A DNA stretch of 64,000 nucleotides from Periplaneta americana (GCF_040183065.1 NC_091124.1:65573501-65637500); one strand, 5' to 3'. Positions 32,460 through 43,941 are shown, numbered from the stretch's first letter. Numbers and translations: made by a program. The notes: generated by a model from the sequence alone, not told the origin.

Positions 32460-33190
32460 TCATTAATGAATTGAGAAAGATACGGTAAATCGTAATACTT
32501 GCAGACATTATGTATTTCGTCACATATACAGTAAAACATTTTAAAAGATTTGTATGAAATATAACTTCTACATTTTTTAACGAGGATCCTTAGGTAAAAT
32601 CAAGTAGCCACAGTTATATAATTGCAAATCAATCCATTTATCAATTTTGCTCGGTGTATGACTAAAATTATTTGGATATTTTCAAGCATCGTAGAAGATT
32701 AAAAGATGAAATAACTGTTTCGCAGTTCTATCCAATTATACGACTTTATATCTTTGAAGCTATGAATTATTTAATTTTAAACTTTGATAATGTACAGGAT
32801 GGGCACAAAGTTCTGTAACCCTCTACAAATACCTCAAATATTAACACTATTTATACTGTTTTCGCTTTAAGAAAAATCATAATGTAAATATAAACACGCA
32901 TACCCGTCATACCCGTGATAGGCTCCCAGTCGAAACACTCACATGACGCAGGAAAAAATAGTTCGTATTTGGAAACCATAATCTTGTGTTATTTGAAAAT
33001 AAAAAAATGAATTTTAGTTGTTAAATAGGCCTACGATGAAACACATAACTTCACTTATATATAAAACACCATGTAAAAGAAAAGATACTTTTGTATTTTG
33101 CTATGTACTATGAACGCGGATGAATTCCAACAGTAATACCTAGGTAGTCTGTTCTTGTAACAAGCTCGTAGTTGTTCACGTAAGCACTTG
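32460..33190. other. Unassigned
   Basis: Nothing recognised. Confidence 0.3.
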
Positions 33191-33200
33191 GTACTGAAGT

Positions 33201-33314
33201 ATGGCTTCTGCATTCTCGGTGTGTGTGGTTATTAATCATAAGAGTGGAAACCCTCTCAAAAGCGGAGAAAAACAAATAGTCTTAAATGTATATAATAAGT
33301 TAAATGAGTTTTAA
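33201..33314 (+). pseudogene. Possible transposase N-terminal fragment
   Basis: A 37-codon frame reading SGNPLKSGEKQIVLNVYNKL near its end. The pattern S-G-x-x-L-x-S-G-E-K-x-x-V-L-N-V-Y is one I associate with the first residues of insect DDE transposases, but the stretch is short and stops at once. Nothing downstream continues it. It could equally be chance. Confidence 0.3.
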
Positions 33315-33507
33315 ATTACAGTAATTATAAATCAAATGTTTCCTAAGCAAACGAATGCATAGTAGTGAGGTTAGGCCTACTCGATGAGTAACGGGAAATG
33401 TTCAACATGAAACAGAACGTACAACAGTAGGCGGGAACTCGTACTGAGAATCTATGGCGCCTAACAGCGGCCAACGAAGCCTCACTTCAGTCACATGCTG
33501 TTGTTTA

Positions 33508-34484
33508 TACGTGGTACATTCATTAAGTTCTGAGACTGAGGGCATAGTGGCGGTGTGGTGCACTAGAACGGATAGGTGGCGCCGTGATATGGTATCTTGT
33601 CAGTTAGTCTCTCGTCCCAGCATCATACAGTTACGTGCATATAGTGTAAGCAGAACTACGGTCATTGTTGTGACGGTGATTTGAATGCGCGCGTCGGAAC
33701 TCGAGTATGTTGCAGTTTCAGCAACGGCCAAACGTCACGTTCTGTCAGAAATTAGGCGAAACTGCTATAACCGATCATAACTGGAGACGAAACATGGTGT
33801 TTCCTTTACGATCCGCAACTGAAGCGACAATCCGCCACCTGGAAAACGCCATTATTTCCACGACAGAAAAATCCGCAACAAGACAGGTCAAAAGGCAAGG
33901 TGATGCTTTAACAGTTTTTTTTTATTCAAATGGAATTGTTCACATAGAATTCATCCCACAAGGTGCAACTGTAAACAAGATCCTCTATAAAGAGATTCTT
34001 GGCCGTTTACGCAATTCAATTCGTCGTAAGCGTCCTGAGATTTCGCATAGGAAGAATTGGCTGTTGCTACACGACAACGCCGCTGCACATCGCTCCATCC
34101 TTCTCGAAGAGGAACTTGCAAGGCAACAGGTCGCTGTTTTGCCACACCTTCCGTACTCACCTGATCTTGTACCATGCGATTTTGTTTCTCTTTCCCCTCA
34201 TGAAATGAATCCTACGTGGGCGTAATTTTTATGCGGCCGAAAAGGTCATGACTGCCACAAGAGAAGCCATATGGCATCTTCCTGCCAACATCTTTCAGCG
34301 GTGCTTCCAGCAGCTACACCAACGTTGGCAGACGTGCATAGCGGCCAACGGCGACTATATTGAGGGAGGATGTCGATCTGTTTAAGTGTACGCCGTATCA
34401 CGCGGCATCTTCTGAGACATCCAGATTCTTGTGGGTGCCTACCCTTCAGGCGTCAGTGTCAGAACTTAATGACTGTACCACGTA
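33508..34484 (+). mobile_element. Mariner element, internally deleted
   Basis: Inverted ends TACGTGGTACATTCATTAAG then TTCTGAGAC, and opposite strand TACGTGGTACAGTCATTAAG then TTCTGACAC; two mismatches in 29 positions. At about 977 bp it is shorter than the usual 1.3 kb because the 5' half of the transposase is missing. Confidence 0.85.
33707..34384 (+). pseudogene. Mariner transposase pseudogene
   Basis: The N-terminal start MLQFQQRPNVTFCQKLGETA resembles the beginning of mariner transposases, then the helix-turn-helix region is deleted. GDETWCFLYDPQLKRQSATW (first catalytic aspartate region) appears in another frame at about 33783-33850. The main frame then gives GIVHIEFIPQGATVNKILY, NWLLLHDNAAAHRS (second aspartate, H-D-N-A) and LPYSPDLVPCDF (third aspartate). 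After another frameshift near 34200 the C-terminal tail reads RWQTCIAANGDYIEGGC before a stop. All three catalytic segments are recognisable, but the protein is broken by one large deletion and at least two frameshifts. Confidence 0.9.
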
Positions 34485-34519
34485 TTAGGATTTTTCTTAC
34501 AGCGGAAAGATTATATATA

Positions 34520-35063
34520 TAATTTCGGTCATAACGCAGACATACACTCACTTTACACTAGCTATGCGTACTAAGTGTCCAAAGAGTCAGTATGTCCCCC
34601 ATTATTCTCCTCACATAAAATAATGTATCGGCAGGTTCGGTGTGACATTAGCCTCAGCACTGTTAGTGTAATCTGTTGGAAAGCGCGTCACATGGCAGTC
34701 TTCAAATCATCAATGTTGTCGTACCGTTCCTGTGCAGCAATGCTCTTGATAAAATCCCACAGCGCACTGTCACTAATTGCGAAGTCAGGGCTGCGAGATG
34801 GCCTAGTAAGATAGGTGACCCACGACCAATCCAGCGTTGTGGAAACGTCTCACTGAGGTACTCAAGGATGGAAATGGCATAATGAGCAGGTTGCCCATCC
34901 TAATGCAACCAGCGATCATCCTTGACACCATTGATGAATTTAAGGACGCCGTGCAAAGCATTATATTATGTGAAGAGAATGATAGGGAGATACTGACCCT
35001 TTGGACACTTAGGATACACAGTTAGTGTAAAGTGGATGCATGTCTGCATTATGACCGAAATTA
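34520..35063 (-). mobile_element. Long-TIR mariner/IS630-type derivative
   Basis: Ends TAATTTCGGTCATAACGCAG and, opposite strand, TAATTTCGGTCATAATGCAG. The inverted repeats extend about 80 bp (shared CACTTTACACTA and CTAAGTGTCCAAAG). The 544-bp element keeps a minus-strand transposase fragment. Confidence 0.85.
34690..34920 (-). pseudogene. Transposase C-terminal half (mariner/IS630-type)
   Basis: On minus, one frame reads DGQPAHYAISILEYLSETFP then QRWIGRGSPILL, matching the D-G-x-P-x-H-Y catalytic block and the R-W-I-G-R-G-S block of this group. A shifted frame continues RSPDFAISDSALWDFIKSIA then AQERYDNIDDLKTAM. The order and spacing fit a D-x34-D type enzyme. It carries a frameshift, and everything before the second aspartate is missing. 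Confidence 0.8.
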
Positions 35064-35107
35064 CTAAAATAGTGTGTATATTTGAGGTATTTATACATAT
35101 TATTGCT

Positions 35108-35325
35108 TTCAGTCAGCTATCCGAAGACAAGTCTGAACCTCACAATTGATAACAAGAAGCCACTACGTATGAGGTAACTAGGTCAGGAGTAATGAGGTAG
35201 GGTGGTCAGTTCCTTTCCCCCTCCATTGCAGACATCGCCGACTAGCTACATAATCAGACTTCAGATTCATACAAACAATTTTTCTTCCTCTGACACATTT
35301 CGTCAAGTGAGATGTACAGTACTGC
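35108..35325 (+). repeat. Dispersed SINE-like repeat, copy 2
   Basis: It contains CCGAAGACAAGTCTGAACCT, AGGTAACTAGGTCAGGAGTA and CATCGCCGACTAGCTACATA, in the same order as copy 1 (7972-8211) and copy 3 (40211-40375). Confidence 0.65.
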
Positions 35326-35345
35326 CCGATAATACATGTACAGTT

Positions 35346-36355
35346 CCTTACTTACTTACTGGATTTTAAGGAACCCGGAGGTTCATTGCCCACCATTGGT
35401 CCCTATCCTGAGCAAGATTAATCCAGTCTCTATCATCATATCCCACCTCCCTCAAATCCATTTTAATATTATCTTCCCATCTACGTCTCGGCCTCCCCAA
35501 CGGTCTTTTTCCCTCCGGCCTCCCAACTAACACTGTATATGCATTTCTGGATTCGCCCATACGTGCTACATGTCCTGCCCATCTCAAACGACGGGATTTT
35601 ATGTTCCTAATTATGTCAGGTGAAGAATACAATGCGTGCAGTTCTGCGTTGTGTAACTTTCTCCATTCTCCTTTAACTTCATCCCTCTTAGCCCCAAATA
35701 TTTTCCTAAGAACCTTTTTCTCAAACACCCTGTTCCTCTCTCAAAGTGAGAGTCCGAGTTTCACAACCATACAGAACAACCGGTAATATAACTGTTTTAT
35801 AAATTCTAACTTTCAGATTTTTGGACAGAAGACTAGATGACAAAAGCTTCTCAACCGAATAATAACAGGCATTTCCCATATTTATTCTGCGTTTAATTTC
35901 CTCCCGAGTGTCATTTATATTTGTTACTGTTGCTCCAAGATATTTGAATTTTTCCACCTCTTCGAAGGATACATCTCCAATTTTTATAGTTCAATTTCGT
36001 ACAATATTCTGATCACGAGACATAATCATATATTTAGTCTTTTCGGGATTTACTTCCAACCCTATCTCTTTACTTGCTTCAAGTAGAATATCCGCGTTTT
36101 CCCTAATCATTTGAGGATTTTCTCCTAACATATTCACGTCATCCGCATAGACAAGAAGCTGATGTAACCCGTTCAATTCCTCTCTGTTATCCTGAACTTT
36201 CCTAATGGCATATTCTAGAGCGAAGTTAAAAGTGAAGGTGATAGTGCATCTCCCTGCTTTAACCCGCAGTGAATTGGAAAATCATCAGATAGAAACTGAC
36301 CTATACGGACTCTGCTGTAAGTTTCACTAAGACACATTTTAATTAATCGAACAAT
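35346..36355 (-). mobile_element. LINE family A, longest copy
   Basis: On minus, from the 5' side, the frames read [20 protein letters not shown] (the Q-G-D reverse transcriptase block), then [20 protein letters not shown] with the catalytic Y-A-D-D, then [20 protein letters not shown], then LRWAGHVARMGESRNAYTVL and GRPRRRWEDNIKMDLREVG. The 3' end is CCAGTAAGTAAGTAAGGAAC. Frame breaks occur near 35985, 35725 and 36230. The 5' part abuts the foldback element at 36361. The active-site aspartates are intact, but the copy is truncated and broken. Confidence 0.9.
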
Positions 36356-36360
36356 AAATG

Positions 36361-36751
36361 TACAGTGGTGACAAAAATACCGGACCGACCCTTGTAGCTG
36401 ATTTCAGAGCTTTGTTCACTCCAAAGCACGATAGACTGGTAATTAAGACTTTCGTGGTTCGAATCCTGCCTAGGAAGGAGACTTTCTTTGTTCCTTATTC
36501 AAATTTATTCCCAATACTTTTCGATTGCAGCGATATTTTACTACTTAATTAACTTATTATGCCCAGAACATGAATTTAGCAGCAATCGAAACGTATTTGG
36601 AATGAATTTGAATAAGAAACAAAAAAAAAGTTTCCTTCCCAGGCAGGATTCGAACGGCGGAAGTCTTAGTTACCAGTCTATCATGCTCTGGAGTGAACAA
36701 GGCTCTGAAATTAGCTACAAGGGTCGGTCCGGTTTTTTTGCCACTACTGTA
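36361..36751. mobile_element. Foldback element with opposed tRNA-like arms, copy 2
   Basis: It begins TACAGTGGTGACAAAAATAC and ends with ACCAGT-less ending CCACTACTGTA. Both arms carry the CTTGTAGCTGATTTCAGAGC and TTCGTGGTTCGAATCCTGCC words (right arm: GAACGGCGG instead of GAACCACG on plus). It lies directly at the truncated 5' end of the LINE copy. Confidence 0.85.
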
Positions 36752-36759
36752 CATAACAG

Positions 36760-37900
36760 CGAGAACCTCAATCAGAGGATGGACGTATTATTGTGAACAA
36801 TTCTTTTGATGAATGATTTTCATCTTGTCTTTGCTCTTCGTCTATGTACTAACACAATCAAGCTGAATATTGATACATTAGTGCAAAACAAGAAGTGTCT
36901 GTGATCAGTTAAATAGATGAATGTTCAATAGTCTGTGCATGGATTTATCGATCCTATCCTAATGTGTGTTTAGAGTGGTGAATGTTTTTACAATATGAGT
37001 TTATGTACTACCCGCCAATGAAGCAAGTTTGAGATTCAGAGCGATGCATGGACATCAATCGTGTCTAAAAGATTTGAAATGAGGTTGACGTCGTACTTTC
37101 CCCTTCAACTGAATTTGGCATGCCTGCCTTAAACATTGATGTAACTTCTACCAACATTTTTTTATGTAGGTACTGTACCTCACCAATTTATAAATCGGCT
37201 CGAACGGATTTCATTTGATTACGGCTAATAGAAATAAGATCTAATAAACGAGTAAACAATAAAGATATACACAAAGACATAAACATATAAAAGAAATACG
37301 AATACATAGACATAGTCAGAATTTCTTCGTTTTCATCTTAATACAAGCAGATAATATTTCTTTATCGCAAGCTACAGGAGAACGGCATTCTCCACACTAA
37401 GAGTATTGCAGATTCTGGGAGACATTATCATGTTCAGTTGTGAGCAAGCCGCGATCATCGTCTACGTTCACAGCCATATCCATAAAAGTTAGTTGCAAGT
37501 CCTGCATTGTGATTGCGCTGTGGGAACCAGGGGTTGTCTGTCTGTTCTTTTCCGATATTTTCAATATGCTTTGCGATGATGCTGCCATAGATGGTTACAC
37601 GAATGGGTTAACTTTAGAGTTGTTATTCAGAATTACCCAAGGGCTTGCCCTCACTACAATCTGTGTCTCCGATATTGCACTTTTAATGGACCTTGATTTA
37701 CATAACGCGGTTCTTCACAGTTTGCGAAACCGACACTGTTCCAAGATATTACACGTTTACTATACAGTGTTGGATTGCTACAGGTCTCTCGAATGTTCTT
37801 CGAATGTTCTCACTCAGTAATAGGTCTACTAAAGGAATATATTATTTTTCAAAATTCGGAGCAGAAAATGACTAGAAACAAGAAGAGCGTACTATACACA
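36760..37900. other. Unassigned, with weak coding-like frames
   Basis: Open frames of 126 codons on plus (37440-37820) and 63 codons on minus (37397-37588) have unbiased composition but no domain I recognise. I do not call genes. Confidence 0.3.
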
Positions 37901-37904
37901 GCGT

Positions 37905-39860
37905 TACTGTCGAGATGTTCGATAATATCATATTGTCAAGTATTCATTGCCATCATCGAGCTGTTAGTCGCCTTCTTCAAGACATTAATCATTATAATTG
38001 ATATGTTCACTTTCGTCGTTGAGATGTTCACTGGGTATTTGTGAAGTTTATGAGATATTATTAATTTTTGTTCCTACAGAATTCTCCGTCGTTGTTATTA
38101 TTTATTAATGTTTTCCATTATTAATACATTAAATTTGTGAAATTGTTCGTTGTCATAGTCGAGTTGTTCGTATACTTGTACTATTGTAAAGAATATCGTT
38201 GTTACAACCGAGTTGTTTGATTGCTACTGAGAAGTTACTCATTGTCATTGTTGAGATGTTCGTTTGATATTGTGAAGTTGCTCTTTATCATTATCGATAT
38301 TCTTTTGTCTTGTGAAGTTTATTGTCTTTACCATCGAAATGTTTATTTGATAGTGTGTATAGTACGAGATGTTCGTTTGATATTGTAAAATTGCACGTTA
38401 TCATAGTCTGAGATGTTCATTTGATATTCTGAAGTTGCTTAATGTATAGTCCGAGATGTTCGTTTGATATTGTGAAATTGCACGTTGTCATAGTTTGAGA
38501 TGTTCATTTGATATTGTGAAGTTGTACATTGTATAGTCCGAGATGTTCGTTTGATATTGTGAAATTGCACTTTGTCATAGTTTGAGATGTTCATTTGATA
38601 TTGTGAAGTTGTACATTGTATAGTCCGAGATGTTCGTTTGATATTGTGAGATTGCACGTTATCATAGTCTGAGATGTTCATTTGATATTGTGAAATTGCA
38701 CGTTGTCATAGTCTGAGATGTTCATTTGATATTGTGAAGTTGTACATTGTATAGTCCGAGATGTTCGTTTGATATTGTGAAATTGCACGTTGTCATAGTT
38801 TGAGATGTTCATTTGATATTGTGAAATTGCACGTTGTCATAGTTTGAAATGTTCATTTGATATTGTGAAGTTGCACATTGTATAGTCCGAGATGTTCCTT
38901 TGATATTGTGAAATTGCACGTTGTCATAGTCTGAAATGTTCGTTTGATATTGTGAGATTGCACGTTATCATAGTCTGAGATGTTCATTTGATATTGTGAA
39001 ATTGCACGTTACCATAGTCTGAAATGTTCGTTTGATATTGTGAGATTGCACGTTATCATAGTCTGAGATGTTCATTTGATATTATGAAATTGCACGTTGT
39101 CATAGTCTGAGATGTTCATTTGATATTGTGAAATTGCACGTTATCATAGTCTGAGATGTTCATTTGATATTGTGAAATTGCACATTATCATAGTCTGAGA
39201 TGTTCATTTGATATTGTGAAATTGCACGTTGTCATAGTCTGAGATGTTCATTTGATATTGTGAAATTGCACGTTATCATAGTCTGAGATGTTCATTTGAT
39301 ATTGTGAAGTTGCACATTCTATAGTCCGAGATGTTCGCTTGATATTGTGAAATCTCACGTTGTCATAGTCTGAGATGTTTGTTTGATATTGTGACGTTGC
39401 TCATTGTCATAGTCAAGATGTTTGTTGGCTATTTGAAGTTTCCCATGTTATCGTCGAGGTACTCGTTTGCTATTATGAACTTGCTTGTTGTCATTGTCGA
39501 GATGTTCGTTTGCTATAGTGAACTTGCTTGTTATCACTGCCAGGATGTGCGTTTGACATTGTATTTTACTTTCATTTCATTTCATTTATTGTATTCCTTA
39601 GATCTTACATTAGGATTGAAGCTTTAAGATGTGGAGCAAGTCAAAATTTTACAAGATTAAATTTTTTTTTGGCAAGATTAAGAGTTACTCATTGTCATTG
39701 TTCGTCTGATATTGTGAAGTTGATCGTTGTTAATGTCGAGATGTTCGTTTTATGTGAAGTTGCTCGTTGTCATCGTCGAGGGATTAGTTTACTACTGTGA
39801 AGTTGTTTTTCATCGTCGAACTATTCACTGGCTAATGTGAAATTGCACATTAATATCATC
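37905..39860 (+). repeat. 44-bp minisatellite with degenerate flanks
   Basis: The core (about 38410-39400) repeats AGTCTGAGATGTTCATTTGA followed by TATTGTGAAATTGCACGTTG and TCAT. A second unit type carries AGTCCGAGATGTTCGTTTGA and GAAGTTGTACATTGTAT. The two alternate as dimers in 38440-38780; elsewhere the first type dominates. Units become increasingly diverged towards both ends. Confidence 0.95.
39563..39690 (-). repeat. Insertion in minisatellite flank
   Basis: TTTCATTTCATTTCATTTAT, then ATCTTACATTAGGATTGAAG, interrupts the degenerate repeat units. It looks like the 3' end of a retroelement in reverse orientation, but I cannot name the family. Confidence 0.45.
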
Positions 39861-40205
39861 GAGGGTTTAATGAGTAGAACTTTTACTCTGTAAATATTAG
39901 AAATATCCACTAGATAATACAGTACCGAACAACTAATAGAATGAAACAAATTACTGTGCGGTCACTTGCTCCTTCGCCATAAAGGTGGGTCATATTACGC
40001 GGGAACAGACGATGTAGGCCAAAGTGCTGATGACTTATTGCATCGTTGTACGCTATACTCGCTCCCAAATTAAAATTTGACTTCTTTGAACCTTAGCAAA
40101 ATAATTAAAAAATACGATATCAGAATACTATAATGATCATGCATAGTGAAACAATTTTTGCATCCGTACATTGAAGATTTTACCCTCATTGATTTCTTTC
40201 AGTAT
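39860..40205. other. Unassigned
   Basis: Nothing recognised. Confidence 0.3.
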
Positions 40206-40210
40206 TTGGT

Positions 40211-40375
40211 GGTGTTGTTGTTGTTGTTTAGTCAAAAGTCCTAAGGTAGGTTGGAACCTCGTAATTGACAGAATAAGGCATTACTCATGAGGCAACTAAG
40301 CCAGGAGATAATGGGAGTAGGGTGGCCAGTGTTAAATCCTCTATATCTTCATTTATTCTTTCTGTATTTTCACAT
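40211..40375 (+). repeat. Dispersed SINE-like repeat, copy 3
   Basis: GTTGTTGTTGTTTAGTCAAA, then GAGGCAACTAAGCCAGGAGA and TAATGGGAGTAGGGTGGCCA, in the order of copies 1 and 2. Confidence 0.65.
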
Positions 40376-40526
40376 CTAAGACTTTACGCTTCGCAGTAAT
40401 GTCTAATAAAAATAACTTTGAGTCCAATAATCGAATCCAAAGCAGACTCTTGGTTTGTTCCGTAACTTAAATATTCAATACTAATATTAGATCTATGGAG
40501 TAGAAGAAATGAAATGAAGAAATGAA

Positions 40527-41395
40527 AAAAAAATGGAAAACGGAGAAGGTTTGAAAATGAACGAGTTACATCAGGTGCTTGTTTATGCGGATGACGTGAA
40601 TATGTTAGGAGAAAATCAACAAACTGTTCTGGAAAACACGGGAATTTTACTTGAAGCGAGTAAGGAGAAAGGTTTGAAAGTAAATCTCGAAAAAACTAAG
40701 TGTATGATTATATCTCGTGACCAGAATATTGTACGAAATGGAAATATAAAAATTACAAATTTATCCCTTGAAGAAGTGGAAAAATTCAAATAGGTCTACT
40801 ATGGAGCAACAATAACAAATAATAAATTACACTCGAAAGGAAATTAAACACAGAATAAATATGGGAAATGCCTGCTCTTATTCGGTTGAGAAGCTTTTGT
40901 CATACAGTCTGCTGTAAGAAGAACTGAAAGTTAAAATTTATAAAACAGTTGTATTACCGGTTGTTCTTGTGAAACCTGGACTCTCACTTTGAGAGAGAAA
41001 CAGAGGTTAAGAGTGTTTTAGAATAAGGTGCTTAGGAAAATATTTGGGACTAAGAGGGATGAGAATAAACAAAGTCAGACAACGTAGAACTTCACGAATT
41101 GTATTCTTCACCTGACATAATTAGGAATATTAAATACAGACATTTGAGATGAACAGGGCATGTAGCACGTATGGGTGAATTCAGAAATGCGTATAGAATG
41201 TTAGTTGGGAGACCTGAGGGAAAAACATCTTTGGGAAGGCCGAGACGTAGATAGAAGGATAATATTAAGATGAATTTGAGGAAGTTGGGATTTGATGCTA
41301 GGGAGTACATTAATCTTACTGAGGATAGGGACCAAAGGCGGGCTTGTGAAGAGCGACAATGAACTTCATGGATCTCTAAAAGCCATTTGTAAGTT
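40527..41395 (+). mobile_element. LINE family A, diverged plus-strand copy
   Basis: The frame 40533-40793 reads [20 protein letters not shown] (catalytic Y-A-D-D), then [20 protein letters not shown] and EEVEKFK before a stop. Downstream, in other frames, come the family blocks for the GATVTNIN region, an LTLRE-type block and a degraded WAGHVARM region near 41150. The 3' TAAG tail is replaced by an ATT microsatellite. More diverged than the other three copies. Confidence 0.85.
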
Positions 41396-41437
41396 GTATT
41401 ATTATTATTATTATTATTGTTATTATTATTATTATTA
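41396..41437 (+). repeat. (ATT)n microsatellite
   Basis: About 14 ATT units with one TGT interruption at the LINE 3' end. Confidence 0.9.
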
Positions 41438-41639
41438 ATCAACACTTGACATTCACAAGATGCGGGACTTCTAAAACATATGATGACAATAGTGCAAGAC
41501 CACAAAGTAAGAGTTATAATACTAGATAAGGAACTCGAACCTATCTCTAATAGGAGATAAATCTCAAAGTCTCTGCACACAATCTTATCTGGTTGAGCTG
41601 CATTTTCAACCAGCACGTTACCATTCTAGTGTTCCTACT

Positions 41640-42290
41640 TAGTAGAACAAGAAAGTAAAAGAAAAAGAAAATGAAAATGAGGGAATCGCAATTAACAACA
41701 GGGAAGGCTCTCTGGCGTCTTAGCTTATAGTCATTAAAACTCGGTAGACGTTTGCCTAAAGGAACAAAAGATAAACGAAAGAGGGGATTTTAATTTGGCA
41801 AGTCTTCTCTGTCTGGTCTGCAGTTTTCTGCTATGTTTAATGAATTGAACCTCGGGGCACAAAGTGGCGTTATGTTTCAATGCTTTTCCTCTTCTACAAA
41901 GATATAATACTGTTTTATTAAACTGCTCTATTAATATACTGGGAGATGAGTGTTAAAATTTAATTTTAACAGACATAATGCTAAATACTTACTTGGAGAG
42001 TATGTTCAGTACTTAAAATATCGTGTTTAAATGTCAGCAGAAAGGTGATAATATTAACACAAGTGCAGATTAAATACTATTATTTTCGGTTTTCACTTTG
42101 CTGTTATGTGTAGTCAGGAAAACTAGCTTTTATGCTGCAAAAGTAACTTCTAGATATTTAGGACGTACGGGTAAACCATTTCATCTTCCCTGACATGAAA
42201 AAAGTGGCGGAGAATTTATGAAATGTCTTGGATTGTGTGAAAGTTCTTTATTCTTAGTACCGGTATGTAAAATATGTTATGTCAGATAAT
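41640..42290. other. Unassigned
   Basis: Nothing recognised. Confidence 0.3.
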
Positions 42291-42298
42291 ATTGGATT

Positions 42299-42372
42299 TA
42301 TGATATGATATGATATGATATGATATGATATGATATGATATGATATGATGTGATATGATATGATATGATATG
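42299..42372 (+). repeat. (TGATA)n microsatellite, left part
   Basis: About 14 pentanucleotide units with one substitution (TGATG). Confidence 0.95.
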
Positions 42373-42389
42373 ACATAAATTTGAAATTT

Positions 42390-42612
42390 AAATTATGGTT
42401 TATTTAACGACGCTCGCAACTGCCGAGGTTATATCAGCGTCGCCGGTTTGCCGGAATTTTATCCCACAGGAGTTCTTTTACATGCCAGTAAATCTGCTGA
42501 CATGAGCCTGTCGCTTTTAAGCAGATTTAAATGCCATCGACCTGGGTCGGGATGGAACTCGCAACCCCGAGCACAAACAGCCAGCGCTATACCGACTACG
42601 CTATCCAGGCCG
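42390..42612 (-). mobile_element. SINE, family S3, copy 1
   Basis: On plus it starts TTTATTTAACGACGCTCGCA and ends in an antisense tRNA-like head (GGATGGAACTCGCAACCCCG, GCGCTATACCGACTACGCTA). It is 75-80 percent or more similar by eye to copy 2 at 63059-63269. It lies between two blocks of the same TGATA microsatellite. Confidence 0.9.
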
Positions 42613-42654
42613 AATATATGATGTGGCGTGGCGTGGCGTGACATGATGTGATGT

Positions 42655-42766
42655 GATATATGATATGATATATATGATATGATATACGATATGGTATACG
42701 ATATGATATGATATGATATGATATGATATGATATGATATGATATGATATGATATGATATGATATAT
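42655..42766 (+). repeat. (TGATA)n microsatellite, right part
   Basis: Continuation of the same pentanucleotide array, more degenerate next to the SINE (GGCGTGGCGTGACATGATGT) and regular from about 42695. Confidence 0.95.
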
Positions 42767-42872
42767 GTCACTCAAACGTTTGGTCCTACTGGCCTTCACT
42801 TTCCTATTTCGGACCAGCATTCCCATTCACTACATACATCAATTTTAAACTTAGTTGACGACTCATGCACTT

Positions 42873-43490
42873 AATAGTACATTATGCAACGAGCCTATAA
42901 TGATAGTACAGTAATTAAGAAGCGAGTGTGGATGTTTATGAAACGAGCGCAAGCGAGTTTCATCATTTTCATATGAGCTTCTTAATTACCATTATAGGCG
43001 AGTTTCATACGACTTTTTATGCTCGACCATATTTCTAACTTGAAATTATTCATTTTATTTGTATCTAACTGACCTTGAGCAATACCTCGTAAATTGTGAG
43101 ATGTGCGCAGATGCGAAAGTATTGATTTTTTCCGAGGAACAGATGTCCACATTGGCCTTGATAGCCTATAAGAACCTACAGAGTAAACTAAATATTAACT
43201 TAGATATAACATTGAAATTAAATTAGACATTGAAAAATGAGATGACAGATTGAATTTATTTGAATATTATTTACAATTAACGCTAATTATTATAGTAACA
43301 GAACATAACCTTCTGCGACAGTATTGGATTTCCAGCCTCTGTGACTTTTCGCTAATTCTCTTTCGATTGCATATCCGAGAATAATCGATACTTGCTGTTT
43401 TATAACGGTACAAAGTTGACTTGTCATTGGCTGAACACCTGTAAGCTGGCTTGTCATTGGCTGGACACCTGTACTTTAATGAGTAGGTGT
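42873..43490 (+). repeat. 600-bp dispersed repeat with 5' hairpin, copy 2
   Basis: It matches copy 1 (29876-30466) from AATAGTACATTATGCAACGA to the CATTGGCTG-containing 3' part, with small indels. The TTAA and CCC ends that flank copy 1 are not found here. Confidence 0.85.
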
Positions 43491-43626
43491 ACTTACTTTA
43501 ATGACATGCATTAAAGGACTGCTACCAGGTGTATAATTACTACATTTCGGCATGGTCGAGCATAAATTTCTTCCGTGTCCATTCTTTTACTTATCACTTC
43601 ACCTATTTCGCACTTTATTCATCTGA

Positions 43627-43650
43627 TAATATATATATATATATATATAT
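43627..43650. repeat. (TA)n microsatellite
   Basis: Twelve TA units; the surrounding 43.5-43.9 kb is unassigned AT-rich DNA. Confidence 0.9.
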
Positions 43651-43941
43651 CGTTCTAAAACTATCTAAAACTAATTTCCCTATCCCTACCATTACGTTTA
43701 CTATTTATTTCATACTATTTTCACTATACATACTTCCCATTACCGTTTCAATCTCTTAATTGTTACACTCTTACATACAAAATCTTTTCTTCGCATTCTC
43801 TATCCCACCTGATACTACTCGTACATTCCTTATTTTCCTAATTCTTAGCCCTTACTGACATGTAACATATTTAATTCACATTTCCCGCTCACTTTGCTAT
43901 TTACATCACTTCACTAATTAATTACCTACCTTTACACTATA

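Noticed and set aside
37397-37820. Overlapping frames on both strands as a possible host exon
   Set aside because: Even composition but no splice signals that agree with the frame and no family resemblance.
38439-38681. 80-codon minus-strand frame with internal peptide repeats
   Set aside because: Explained by the 44-bp minisatellite; spacing is not kept in frame over the whole array.
38410-39400. CRISPR array
   Set aside because: Units are contiguous without spacers; it is a minisatellite.
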